Assembly (NCBI GenBank): GCA_003427395.1
Contig: BFEA01000238.1
Span: 1,726,234-1,747,154, forward strand
Length of the DNA stretch: 20,921 nt
From: Chara braunii
Lineage: Eukaryota > Streptophyta > Charophyceae > Charales > Characeae
Direction: 5' to 3'
The position numbers and the translations under genes are program-made. A model generated the notes under the pieces. That model was given only the letters and a program-made list of their open reading frames with translations, made no database searches and was not told the DNA's origin. This document shows, piece by piece, positions 1 through 8,317 of this stretch. How positions within the stretch are numbered: position 1 is the first letter of the stretch; each line of letters starts with the position of its first letter.

Positions 1-1164
1 GGCATAGAAATCCTCCCAGGCCTCGAAAGGACCGCCACGCAGNCGCNTGGAGAGGTGACCCACCCACGTCTNGGGTGTGGNGCCCATGAGCTGGAGTGTG
101 CGGGTGGCAGACTGCAGCCACCGAGACACGCNTATGCCTGTACNNTCATACAAGGCAATGTCCGACAAGCGGATGAGTGGTGCGCCACTGTTTTGGCGGC
201 GAGGGGATCGAGGAGCGGAGGTCTGTGCCATGGCTGAGTAAGTCGGCGCAGGTCCTGGAGAAAGGGGCGCAGCTGACTGTGCGCCCGGGCCGCATGGGGG
301 AGCGGCGGTGGCAACAGCGGCAGGCTGCGAGGGTGCTGCGGTAGAAGAGGTCGCAGCAACCGCGGGAGTAGGAAGAAGGTAGGAAAAAGTTGTATAGGGT
401 GTAGCGCACGGAAAGCGAGCCTGCATAGGAGGAAGGGTAGAGGAGGTAGGGGTTGCGCCCGAAAGCGCGGCCACCTGTGAGGGTGGGGGTGGCTGAAGGC
501 GTAAGAGGGCGAGGTCGGCGCGGAGCTGGGCAATCTCGTCCGCGAGACCTCGAACGTAGGTCGATCCAGGGGTGGCAGGAGGAAGAGTGGAGGGGGTGGA
601 CGCACAAGCGGCGCGGGGCATCCCAGAGGGGGGAGAGCCAGGTGGTGCTGCGGTCGTGCGAAGGGGAGGGAGAAGCGGGGCACCCGGAAAAGCTGAGACC
701 ATGGTAGCGGGTTGTTGTACCGTGGCCGTAGTGACCGGGATCTGGGCGGGTGCGCCCGTAGACTGAGGAGGGGCCTGGCTCGTAGCGGCCGTCGTGCTAG
801 GGGCGTGGACAGTCCTCAAGATGGCCGGGTCAGGGGCAACGGAGGAGGAAGCTCCGCCGTGGCCACCCTGTCGGAGGACGGGGGACCCGGACTGGGAGCA
901 AGGAGATGACGGACACACAGCGTCCTGGAGTTGCTGCATGCCAGCGGCAAGGGTCACCACCTGCGCCTGTAAGGGCGCGAGGGTCGCGAGTTGCGCCTGG
1001 ATGGGCGCAAGGGTCGCGAGTTGCGCCTGGATGGGCGCAAGGAGGGAGGTGAGGAGGGTGTGTAGATCCCCCTAGGGCTGATGGCCCTGGTCCGCCGGCA
1101 CGGGTGTGCAGCCTGATGCCGTGGTCATCGCCGTGTCGGCGGCGTGTGACGTACCGTCGGCCAT
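1..1164 (-). pseudogene. Retrotransposon gag-like protein, copy A (partial, one stop)
   Basis: Minus-strand ORF starting at the ATG complementary to 1162-1164 (MADG..., good context CCCCATGG) and running off the left edge. Residues about 30-75 hold a short Ala/Gln/Leu repeat (three rounds of QAQLATLA-like decapeptide), encoded by about 30-bp DNA repeats at 968-1050. This is followed by a long Pro/Ala/Ser-rich stretch. Codon 31 is TAG (plus-strand 1072-1074) where copy B has CAG (Gln), so this copy is broken near its start. At the position where copy B has TAG, this copy has TGG (Trp), so it would read through into the conserved gag domain. Several ambiguous bases lie at the left end. Assignment to gag rests on the near-identical copy B. 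Confidence 0.75.
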
Positions 1165-1350
1165 GGGGAGATGACGGATCGGACTGGAGGGGGCCAGAAG
1201 AGGTCGGCGTGAGCGGAGGGCGTAGGGGGAAGTCCGCAGTAGAAAGCGGCGAACGGCGCTAGTAAGGCTAGCACGGGCGCCGTCAAAGGGGGAGGGGTGG
1301 TTCGGGTCCAGGGTGTCCGAAGAGGACGGGGAAGTAGGGGGGTTTTGAGG

Positions 1351-1388
1351 AACCCTAAACCCTACAAAAACCCTAAGAAAACCCTAAC
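1351..1388. promoter_or_regulatory. Telobox / telomere-like cluster, leader A
   Basis: Four CCCTA(A) units in 38 bp, including AACCCTAAACCC, about 190 bp upstream of the gag ATG (minus-strand sense). AAACCCTA is the known plant telobox found in promoters of translation-related genes and is also the plant telomere unit. Whether it is a promoter element or a short interstitial telomeric tract cannot be told from sequence alone. Confidence 0.55.
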
Positions 1389-1599
1389 CGAGGTTTAAGT
1401 GGCTAGGGTAGGGTACCGGTGACCTAATCAAGAAAGTAAAATAGCAAGCATAGGGGGGGGGTGACAGAGATGGGAGAAAAATAAATAAACAGCGAGATTT
1501 CGAAAGAAAATAAAAAAAAAAAAAAAAAAAAATAAAAAAAAAAAAAAAAAAAAAAAAAGTAAAGAAATGTGAAAGGAAACAATATTTATATTTTTGAAA

Positions 1600-1922
1600 T
1601 TTTCGGCAGCAGTTCCCTACCACCCACGGGGTCAAGAATGTGCCAAGGGAAAATGAGAGACCAAGGTGAGCACACTAGGGATGCCGCAAAAAAAAAAAAT
1701 AATAATAAAATCAGAAAATAAATAAGGAAATAATAAATAAATAAATAAGTCAGTAAGTGTGTGAGGAGGTGGGGAGAAATGGGTTATCTAATTTTTCAAA
1801 AATTTTGGCAGCATTTCGTTACCCCCATGGGGTCGAAGAGTGCCGAAAAGACTAAGTAAGAGAAAATAAAAAAATTTCAGCAGCACTTCGTTACCCCCAC
1901 GGGGTCAAAACGTGTGCCGAAA
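1600..1922 (-). repeat. Three spaced hairpin-prone repeats in leader A
   Basis: Copies at about 1600-1650, 1802-1849 and 1873-1922 share the core TTCGTTACCCCCACGGGGTC (C/T variants) framed by TTCGGCA on one side and TGCCGAA on the other. The third copy can pair its TTTCxGCA and TGCCGAAA arms, with CCCC/GGGG inside. Spacing is 150-200 and then 25 bp of A/T-rich sequence. Function unknown; a structured RNA element or protein-binding iteron in the leader is possible. Confidence 0.7.
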
Positions 1923-1944
1923 GCAAGAAAGGCTAACACCTAAT

Positions 1945-2160
1945 CAGATTTACGGTTGCCGCCAAGAAATTCAAATTTTCAGAATAAATAAAAAATAAAT
2001 AAGATAAATCAGAAAATAAGAAAAGAGGGTGGGGAAGAAGATGAGAAAACTAACAACTAATCAGATTTAGGGTAACCTTAGAGAAAATTGAATTTTCAAA
2101 ATAAATAGAAAAATAAATGAAATGAATCAGAAAATCATAAAAGAGGGTGGGAAAGAAGAG
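1945..2160. repeat. Local ~110-bp tandem duplication unique to leader A
   Basis: The block CTAATCAGATTTA...AGAGGGTGGG(A/G)AAGAAGA occurs twice back to back here (about 1945-2040 and 2041-2157), but once in leader B (about 4974-5080). The two tandem copies differ from each other, so the duplication in A is not very recent, or B lost one. Confidence 0.7.
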
Positions 2161-2587
2161 ATTTTGAATTTTTGGAAAAAAGAAAACATAAATCAAAAGA
2201 GAGGTGGAAAGAAGAAAAACAGAAAAAATTCGAAGTCAGGGGGAAGGGGAATGAAAAAGTGAAGGAGAAAAGGAAGAAATGGGTGGGGGGGGAAAAAAGA
2301 TGAAGTGGGAGGTAGGGGAGTGGTGTGGTGGTAGTTGGGGGAGAGGAGGGATGGGGAAAGGTGGACAGGGATCAAGAAGCAAAGAGAAAAGAAGGAGGAA
2401 GAAAAGAAAGAAATAAAGGAAGGAGAGTAAAAGAATGGGTGTTGGGAGAAAGGTGGGGTGGGGAAGATAAAAGGAGGAGAGAAAAGATGCAGTGGAAGGT
2501 GGGGGAAAGAGAAGGGGTGAGTAAGAGGAGAGAGGAGAGGTAGGGAGAGTGGGTTAGTAGAGGAAGGGGGGATAAGGGAGTGATACC

Positions 2588-4193
2588 NGCGGGGGCGACC
2601 GCGGAAAGGGGAACGGCGCTGGGAAGTGCCGTGAGAGGAGGAGGAGGCGTAGCCCGTGCGCTGGGGCTGGGAGGAGGAGGCGGGGTGAAGACGGGTTGGC
2701 ATCCGCTGGTGGTCCCTGGCGGCCTTGTAAGCCTGTGGGGCTGATGTGAACTCGTACCGCCATAGCTCAGAGCGGTACTCGAGCAGAAGGCTGGCCAAGA
2801 AACGATCGATAAGGGCAGCCTCGGGGAGGAACGTCACGTCGCAAACGAGGCGGGCATCCTGAAAAACCTGGATGTGGCGATCCAGGCCGGCAGCTCCACC
2901 AGAGCCAGACCAGCGTGTAGTGACGACACGCTCGAAGGCGTTTGTCACGTCGTATCGGGCTCCGAACCGATGCTCGAGGAACGACTGGAAATCCACGAAG
3001 GTCAGAGTTTGACCCTCACGAAGGGAGTAGGCATAGAAATCCTCCCAGGCCTCGAAAGGACCGCCACGCAAGCGCGTGGAGAGGTGACCCACCTACGTCT
3101 CGGGTGTGGCGCCCATGAGCTGGAGTGTGCGGGTGGCAGACTGCAGCCACCGAGACACGCGTATGCCTGTACTGTCATACAAGGCAATGTCCGACAAGCG
3201 GATGAGTGGTGCGCCACCGTTTTGGCGGCGAGGGGATCGAGGAGCGGAGGCCTGTGCCACGGATGAGTAAGTCGGCGCAGGTCCTGGAGAAAGGGGCGCA
3301 GCTGACTGTGCGCCCGGGCTGCATGGGGGAGCGGCGGTGGCAACAGCGGGAGGATGCGAGGGTGCTGCGGTAGAAGAGGTCGCAGCAACCGCGGGAGTAG
3401 GAAGAAGGTAGGAAGGAGTTGTATAGGGTGCAGGGCGCGGGAAGCGAGCCTGCATGGGAGGAAGGGTAGAGGAGGTAGGGGGTGCGCCCGAAGGCGCGGC
3501 CACCTGTGAGGGTGGGGGTGGCTGAAGGCGTAAGAGGGCGAGGTCAGCCCGGAGCTGGGCAATCTCGTCCGCGAGACTTCGAACGTAGGTCGATCGAGGG
3601 GTGGCAGGAGGAAGAGTGGAGGGGGTGGACGCACAAGCGGCGCGGGGCATCCCAGAGGGGGGAGAGCCAGGTGGTGCTGCGGTCGTGTGAAGGGGAGGGA
3701 GAAGCGGGGCACCCGGAAAAGATGAGACCATGGTAGCGGGTTGTTGTACCGTGGCCGTAGGGACCGGGATCTGGGCGGGTGCGCCCGTAGACTGAGGGGG
3801 GGCTTGGCTCGTGGCGGCCGTCGTGCTAGGGGCGTGGACAGTCACCAAGATGGCCGGGTCAGGGGCAACGGAGGAGGAGGCTCCGTCGTGGCCACCCTGT
3901 CGGAGGACGGGAGACTCGGACTGGGAGCCCGGAGATGACCGACACGCAGCGTCCAGGAGTTGCTGCATGCCGGCGGCAAGGGTCGCCACCTGCGCCTGTA
4001 AGGGCGCGAGGGTTGCGAGTTGCGCCTGGATGGGCGCAAGGGTCGCGAGTTGTGCCTGGATGAGCGCAAGGAGGGAGGTGAGGAGGGTGTGTAGATCCCC
4101 CTGGGGCTGATGGCCCTGGTCCGCCGGCACGGGTGTGGAGCCCGATGCCGTGGTCATCGCCGTGTCGGCGGCGTGTGACGCACCGTCGGCCAT
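2588..4193 (-). pseudogene. Retrotransposon gag-like protein, copy B (one internal stop)
   Basis: Minus-strand frame from the ATG at 4193. The N-terminal part (to about residue 335) has an Ala/Gln/Leu repeat followed by low-complexity Pro/Ala/Ser sequence. The C-terminal part resembles the retrotransposon gag (capsid) domain: motifs like LSTRLRGGPFEAWEDFYAYS and LVCDVTFLPEAALIDRFLASL, with a basic Ser/Gln-rich tail ending RSPFRGRPR. An in-frame TAG at 3093-3095 separates the halves; copy A has TGG there. No CCHC knuckle, protease or RT follows: at 2587 the frame runs straight into the next leader, so the C-terminus is truncated by the tandem junction. Gag of an LTR element (possibly a non-autonomous, gag-only one) is the likely identity; the family is not determined. 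Confidence 0.75.
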
Positions 4194-4379
4194 GGGGAGA
4201 TGACGGACCGGACTGGAGGGGGTCAGAAGAGGTCCGTGTGAGCAGAGCGTGTAGGGGGAAGTCCGCGGTAAAAAGCGGCGAACGGCGCTAGCAAGGCTAG
4301 CACGGGCGCCGTCAAAGGGGGAGGGGTGGTTCGGGTCCAGGGTGCCNGAAGAGGACGGGGAAGTAGGGGGGNTTTGAGG

Positions 4380-4416
4380 AACCCTAAACCCTACAAAAAC
4401 CCTAAGAAAACCCTAA
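4380..4416. promoter_or_regulatory. Telobox / telomere-like cluster, leader B
   Basis: Same cluster as in leader A, with the same spacing to the gag ATG at 4193. The CCCTAA units are unchanged while bases around them differ, but the copies are too similar overall to prove selection. Confidence 0.55.
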
Positions 4417-4630
4417 TCGAGGTTTAAGTGGCTAGGGTAGGGTACCGGTGACCTAATCAAGAAAGTAAAATAGCAAACATTGGGGGGGGGGGACGGGAGA
4501 AAAATAAATAAACAGCGAGATTTCGAGAGAAAAAAAATAAATAAAAATAAATAAGAAAATAAATGAATAAAAATAATAATTAAAGAAATAATTAAAGAGA
4601 TCGAAAGGGAAACAATAGTTATTTTTTTGA

Positions 4631-4955
4631 AATTTTCGGTCGCATTTCCCTACCCCCCACGGGGTCAAGAATGTGCCAAGGGAAAAGGAGAGACCAATGT
4701 GAGCACACTAGGAATGCCGCAAATAATATTAAAAAAAAAGAAATCTTAGAAAATAAATAAAGAAATAATGAATAAATAAATAAGTAAATAAGTGTGTGAG
4801 GAGGTGGGGAGAAATGGGTTATCTGATTTTTCAAAAATTTTGGCAGCATTTCGTTACCCCCATGGGGTCGAAGTGTGCCGAAAAAACTAAGTAAGAGAAA
4901 ATCAGAAAATTTCGGCAGCACTTCGTTACCCCCACGGGGTCAAAACGTGTGCCAA
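4631..4955 (-). repeat. Three spaced hairpin-prone repeats in leader B
   Basis: Equivalent copies at about 4631-4683, 4837-4885 and 4909-4955, with the same core and flanking inverted arms as in leader A. The first copy in each leader is the most divergent (TTCCCTACC instead of TTCGTTACC). The pattern of one divergent plus two similar copies is conserved between units, so the triplication predates the tandem duplication. Confidence 0.7.
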
Positions 4956-5507
4956 GAACAAGAAAGGCTAACACCTAATCAGATTTAGGGTTGCCGCCAA
5001 GAAATTCGAATTTTCAGAATAAATAAAAATAAATAAAATAAATCAGAAAATAAGAAAAGATGGTGGGAAAGAAGAGATTTTGAATTTTTGGAAAAGAGAA
5101 AAGATAAATCAAAAGAAAGGTGGAAAGAAGAAAAACAGAAAAATTTTCGAAGTAGGGGGGAAGGGGAATGAAAAGTGAGGGAGAAAAGAAAGAAATAGGT
5201 GGGGGGAAAGAAAAAGATGAAGTGGGAGGTAGGGGGGGATGGTGTGGTGGTAGTTGGGGGAGAGGAGGGATGGGGCAAGGTGGACAGGGATCAAGAGGCA
5301 AAGAGAAAAGGAGGAGGAAGAAAAGAAAAGAAATAAAGAAAGGAGAGGAAAAGACTGGGTGTTGGGAGAAAGGTGGGGTGGGGAAGATAAAAGGAGGAGA
5401 GAAAAGATGCAGTAGAAGGTGGGGGAAAGAGAAGGGGTGAATAAGGGGAGAGAGGAGAGGTAGGGAGAGTGGGTTAGTAGAGGGAGAGGGGAGAAGGGAG
5501 TGATACC

Positions 5508-6218
5508 TGGCCCTTGGTGTCTCCAGGGGCACAAGGTACACCAAGACCAGGAGGGTCTTGGCCTTCACTGCAGCAAGCCAGCTGTAGGGGAAAGGGGGCT
5601 GAGATCTTGATCACCCCCTGGCAGCCACTGTTCTGCAGATGTGCAGATCTAGGGTCTGCTGTGTGAGCAGGCCCTCACCACTGTAGAGCAGCCCCCTAAG
5701 CTGGGGGGTCTTCTGTTCCAGCACCGGCTGCCACGTGGCAGGGCAGATGGCCACGTCCACGGCCAACAACAGCCAACGGCGGGGGGGGGGGTAAATACTC
5801 AGCACGACACCTCTTTAACACAAGTGTGCCGTGCTACAGAACCATGTACACTCTATGGCGAGTGTGTTAGCAGGGTGCTTACGCACGCGCATGGCCCAGC
5901 AGCCACCCGGGTTCAAACCACAGCAGCAGCTGTTGCATCCCGGATCTTGATAATATATATCCGGGAGCGGGGCAGGGCGGGGCAGCGTGGGCGCGTGGCG
6001 CACGTGCGCATGCGGCGGCCTTGGCCTTGGCGCTCGTGGTAGCGCCTCCCTTTTTCGCCATGTGGCACCTGCAGCATGCGCCACTTTTCTCCTTCGTTTT
6101 CGCTACGGAATACCCCAAAAACACCGAAAAAACCCGCTGTTGGGTTTTGCCTTTTTTCCGCCTGTGCGGGCTGCTGCCCAACTGTACGGGGCGGTGGGAG
6201 GGAGCGGGGACCGTTCCC
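5508..6218. other. Unassigned region between gag array and short LTR
   Basis: No gene is recognised in this stretch. It is GC-rich with a 12-G run near 5785, a short hairpin CCAAGAC/GTCTTGG near 5540, a tRNA B-box-like GGTTCAAACC at 5910-5919 and an 8-bp-stem hairpin at 5938-5966. Because a minus-strand PBS lies at 6219-6230, this sequence would be the start of the internal domain of a minus-strand LTR element. Minus-strand frames are open for up to about 210 codons across 5879-6520 but cross the LTR and show no domain, so I do not call them genes. Confidence 0.5.
5938..5966. other. Short perfect-stem hairpin
   Basis: TCCCGGAT and ATCCGGGA form an 8-bp stem around a 13-base A/T-rich loop. 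It could be a structured site or chance; there is no T-run to suggest a terminator. Confidence 0.5.
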
Positions 6219-6230
6219 GCTCCGATACCA
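6219..6230 (-). other. Primer-binding site, initiator-Met tRNA type
   Basis: The minus strand reads TGGTATCGGAGC, matching the plant initiator-Met PBS TGGTATCAGAGC at 11 of 12 bases. It lies one base inside the LTR end at 6232. This fixes the element orientation as minus strand, with the internal domain at lower coordinates. Confidence 0.8.
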
Positions 6231-6231
6231 A

Positions 6232-6543
6232 TGTAGCGGACCCACCAGGTTTGGTGCTCCGCTAGTGGTAGAGATGGAGATGGAGGAAGAAGGGGGAGCA
6301 AGATGACGCACAGCGCAGCTCCCACGCAGGACTCCAACGCATGTACTCCAGAAATGTGCAAGCGAAGAATGAGGGTGAAAACAGACAATGGCTGGGGTAT
6401 ACCCCAGCGGACTGACGGGACTGGACTGGACTGGCTGGTACCGACAGAGGTACCGGCCTGGACTGGCCTACCCCGAATGCAACAAAGGCCTCCGAGAACA
6501 GGCCAAGGGGCTGGTCTCACAGGCCAACCCGAGGTCCGCTACA
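6232..6543 (-). mobile_element. 312-bp LTR of a minus-strand retrotransposon
   Basis: Bounded by TGTAGCGGAC and GTCCGCTACA, a perfect 10-bp terminal inverted repeat with canonical TG...CA ends, and adjoined by a PBS. No second copy of this LTR is seen in the window, so it is the 5' LTR of a truncated or longer element. Going on in minus sense, the next recognisable item is the gag array, also on the minus strand. Both could belong to one element with a long leader, or this could be a truncated TRIM-like element; the sequence does not decide. Inside is an 18-bp palindrome (6391-6408). Confidence 0.75.
6391..6408. other. 18-bp perfect palindrome inside the short LTR
   Basis: GCTGGGGTATACCCCAGC equals its own reverse complement. 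The centre (GTATAC) lies within the LTR, about 150 bp from either end. It may be a dimeric protein-binding site or a cruciform-prone element. Confidence 0.8.
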
Positions 6544-6850
6544 CTCGCCCACACAGCGGCCACGGGAAATAGAGACACCACCTAAACTTTCCGCTTGAAT
6601 GAATTTCGACCAGAGCCCCCAGGCCCGTTGGGCCCAGCGCCTCGCGGCTCGTTTACTACCATGACTTTCAGAAGTACTGGTGGCTTAAAAATTGCTTCCT
6701 ACGGAGTAACAAGACCCAGAGAGTAAATCAAGGACCGTGTTTTACAGAGTGGCAAGGGCACATTACTGCAATGGATGTGAGAACAATTCTTAGGATTGCT
6801 CTTTAAATTTCAGGGATTCCGCAGCCATTTCTCAAAAAAATTCAAGGTCG
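6544..6850. other. Unassigned stretch, possibly a degraded LINE extension
   Basis: About 300 bp with no clear gene. From about 6664 a plus-strand frame reads YWWLKNCFLRSN and continues to a TAA near 6806, in a style compatible with a LINE protein, but I see no diagnostic motif. The first 100 bp beyond the LTR show nothing recognisable. Confidence 0.35.
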
Positions 6851-7404
6851 AGACTTGAAACTCTAGTCTTGCATTTTACGGACTGGGCAGGAGCCTCCTC
6901 TCACATAATCAACCTAAAGGATATAGTATCTGCCAGATGGATGAAACACCTCAATCTGAGTAGGGAAGAGGTCAGACCGATAAAATGGTTCAGGTTAACA
7001 AAGTCTAAACCAGCAAAAGTGATATCACATCAATGACAAATTGAACATGGGTGCCTTCCCACGAATGATTGGTTGATAGACAGATCCTCTTTAGAGCAGA
7101 AGGGAATTGCCTCATGCTGGTGTAGGTTCTGTACATCTGCTTTCCCTAGTAGATTGATCCCTGAAACTATAGAGCATATGTTTATGCAATGCCCTGGTGC
7201 TATATGGCCTTCGAGATGGTGGGACCGAATATGGAGTCAACTACAGCCATCCACCCCATGGCCTTGGGACTGGAAACCCATACTACTGGAATCATGGGTA
7301 CCAGAGTCATACGATGATCTCACACAAAATCTTGTCATTATTGGGAGGAGGGCGGTCTTGTGGGCCATATGGTTAAGGAGATGCACCTATGAGACGGAGG
7401 CGGC
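6851..7404 (+). pseudogene. 3' fragment of a LINE ORF2 with zf-RVT domain
   Basis: A single plus-strand frame is open from 6851 to 7404 except for TGA at 7034-7036. Upstream of the stop come segments like SSHIINLKDIVSARWMKHL; downstream come HGCLPTNDWL, CWCRFC and ETIEHMFMQC. The LPT, C-x2-C and ET-x2-H-x4-C pattern is that of the reverse-transcriptase zinc-binding domain (zf-RVT) at the C-terminus of plant LINE and LINE-like proteins. The stop stands where family members usually have Trp (TGG to TGA, inferred). The reverse transcriptase proper and the 5' part are missing. The frame ends at the 5' LTR of the large element at 7405, which appears to have inserted here. Confidence 0.75.
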
Positions 7405-8117
7405 TGTGACGAACTACTTCTCTACCCCGTGCTATCTTTCGTACCCCCTTGGCCCAATTCCCCCTTGTGTACCATACCGACCCCACAGAACCCTCGTTGC
7501 TTTTCTTGATATCAGGCGCCTTGTTTGAGCCCCCATTTTTCGGAAGTTCTATTGATTTTTGGAATTCTACTCTTGCAATTCGGGAAATGCACGGGAAATT
7601 TCGCGCGCCTTAGCGAGCGCACTGGGAATCGGATTCGACACTTAGGAATTACGGAATAAGCGGAGCCCGGCATATCTTTTTCCTTGCATGAATGTTCTCG
7701 GTCACGTCGGAGAAAACTCTAGGAATTTTGCGAGAATACGGATAGGCACATGACTTTCTTTTCCCTCATCGACTTTCGCGCGCGGATATGGCAATTTCAA
7801 TTTTTTTGAATTGGTGTAGGATATACGCAAGTTGTAACTGTTTCAGTGCCTTTTTCTCTTGCTGTTGGCACCGCCCATGCGAGCATCCTTCTCCTTATTT
7901 CCCACGTCATCCTTCCCCCGCACTCTCTCCTCTCCCTTCCCCCTCTTCTCCTTCTCCTATCGCAACTATTTTTCCCTCTCTACTCGTTGTGCACTTGCTT
8001 CCCTTCTTAATCGTCTGAATCTTGGACCCATCTCATGCTGCTTTTCGCGCTTCATCTCTTCCCGCTCATCAACCTTGGCTCACGAAGCCCGGTTGATCCT
8101 CCGATCACACCTGCTCA

Positions 8118-8172
8118 CCAATCAGACGCGTTGAACAAAAGGATCTTCCTATTGCGCGACGAATCTGATTGG
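8118..8172 (+). promoter_or_regulatory. Paired CCAAT boxes in 5' LTR U3
   Basis: CCAAT at 8118-8122 and its inverse ATTGG at 8168-8172 are 140-190 bp upstream of the TATA box. Both are kept in the 3' LTR (19400-19404 and 19450-19454). Such pairs are typical NF-Y-binding sites; the binding is inferred. Confidence 0.55.
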
Positions 8173-8309
8173 CCGACCATCGGGTTCTGAAGGATCCGAG
8201 TCAACATGGCTTACGCAGCGTGTTCCCTGTCAAGTCTCCTCCTACTGCCTCTTCTCTTACACCTCGGCTTTCCCCCTGCCTTTTCCCTCCCTTATCCTCC
8301 TTCTCGCAA

Positions 8310-8317
8310 CTATAAAT
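8310..8317 (+). promoter_or_regulatory. TATA box of the 5' LTR promoter
   Basis: CTATAAAT is preceded by a C/T-rich patch (about 8260-8300), the plant Y-patch style. The 3' LTR has CTATAAAA at the same place. Transcription would begin about 30 bp downstream, near 8340, defining the U3/R border. Confidence 0.65.

Larger units (their letters stand above)
1165..2587 (-). other. Non-coding leader of the gag unit, copy A
   Basis: About 1.4 kb without a believable gene. In minus-strand sense it begins GGTATCACTCCC, is strongly pyrimidine-rich (plus strand A/G-rich with long A runs at about 1509-1558), then holds three copies of a hairpin-prone 48-bp repeat, a telobox cluster and a GC-rich 150 bp up to the gag ATG. 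Long Phe/Pro/Ser ORFs here are products of C/T-rich composition. It could be a 5' UTR or part of an LTR. The first bases resemble seven bases of an initiator-Met primer-binding site (TGGTATCA), which is weak evidence. Confidence 0.6.
1..5507 (-). repeat. Head-to-tail tandem array of a gag-containing retroelement segment
   Basis: Seen directly: the sequence from position 1 restarts at 3030 and can be followed with a few percent mismatch (gag ATG at 1164 and 4193, offset 3029). The left copy loses homology after 2587 and the right copy after 5507, both ending in plus-strand GATACC. One complete unit is therefore 2588-5507 and the preceding unit is 5'-truncated by the window edge. On the minus strand each unit reads leader, then gag. 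Single ambiguous bases (43, 47, 72, 81, 132, 144-145, 2588, 4347, 4372) are scattered through the array, one exactly at the internal junction, so an assembly artefact is possible. The array may continue to the left. Confidence 0.9.
4194..5507 (-). other. Non-coding leader of the gag unit, copy B
   Basis: Direct copy of 1165-2587 with the same order of parts. It is about 110 bp shorter, mainly because copy A has an extra local duplication, and its A-runs are replaced by more mixed AAATAA sequence at 4527-4590. It ends at GATACC (plus) and then continues into unrelated sequence starting TGGCCC, which marks the outer limit of the array. No protein-like reading frame is credible. Confidence 0.6.

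Noticed and set aside
794-1075. Plus-strand ORF with repeated ARVASCAWMG units, also at 3811-4110
   Set aside because: It is the antisense shadow of the Gln/Ala/Leu repeat of gag on the minus strand.
1500-2200. CRISPR-like spaced repeats
   Set aside because: The hairpin repeats are few, irregularly spaced and lie in eukaryotic retroelement leader sequence.
2193-2587. Extension of the gag frame into a Phe/Pro/Ser-rich tail
   Set aside because: This is translation of the pyrimidine-rich leader across the tandem junction; the same composition gives similar ORFs in several frames and in copy B (4985-5568).
5501-5512. Primer-binding site of the gag array at GGTATCAC
   Set aside because: Only seven or eight bases match the initiator-Met PBS, there are no LTR-like TG...CA ends beside it, and the following bases (CTCCC) do not fit. 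It is kept only as a breakpoint observation.
5850-5930. Possible tRNA gene
   Set aside because: A B-box is present, but the T-arm stem and acceptor stem do not pair and no convincing anticodon arm is seen.
5879-6520. 213-codon minus-strand ORF across the short LTR and PBS
   Set aside because: It crosses LTR, PBS and leader, shows no domain, and other frames are equally open in this GC-rich stretch.
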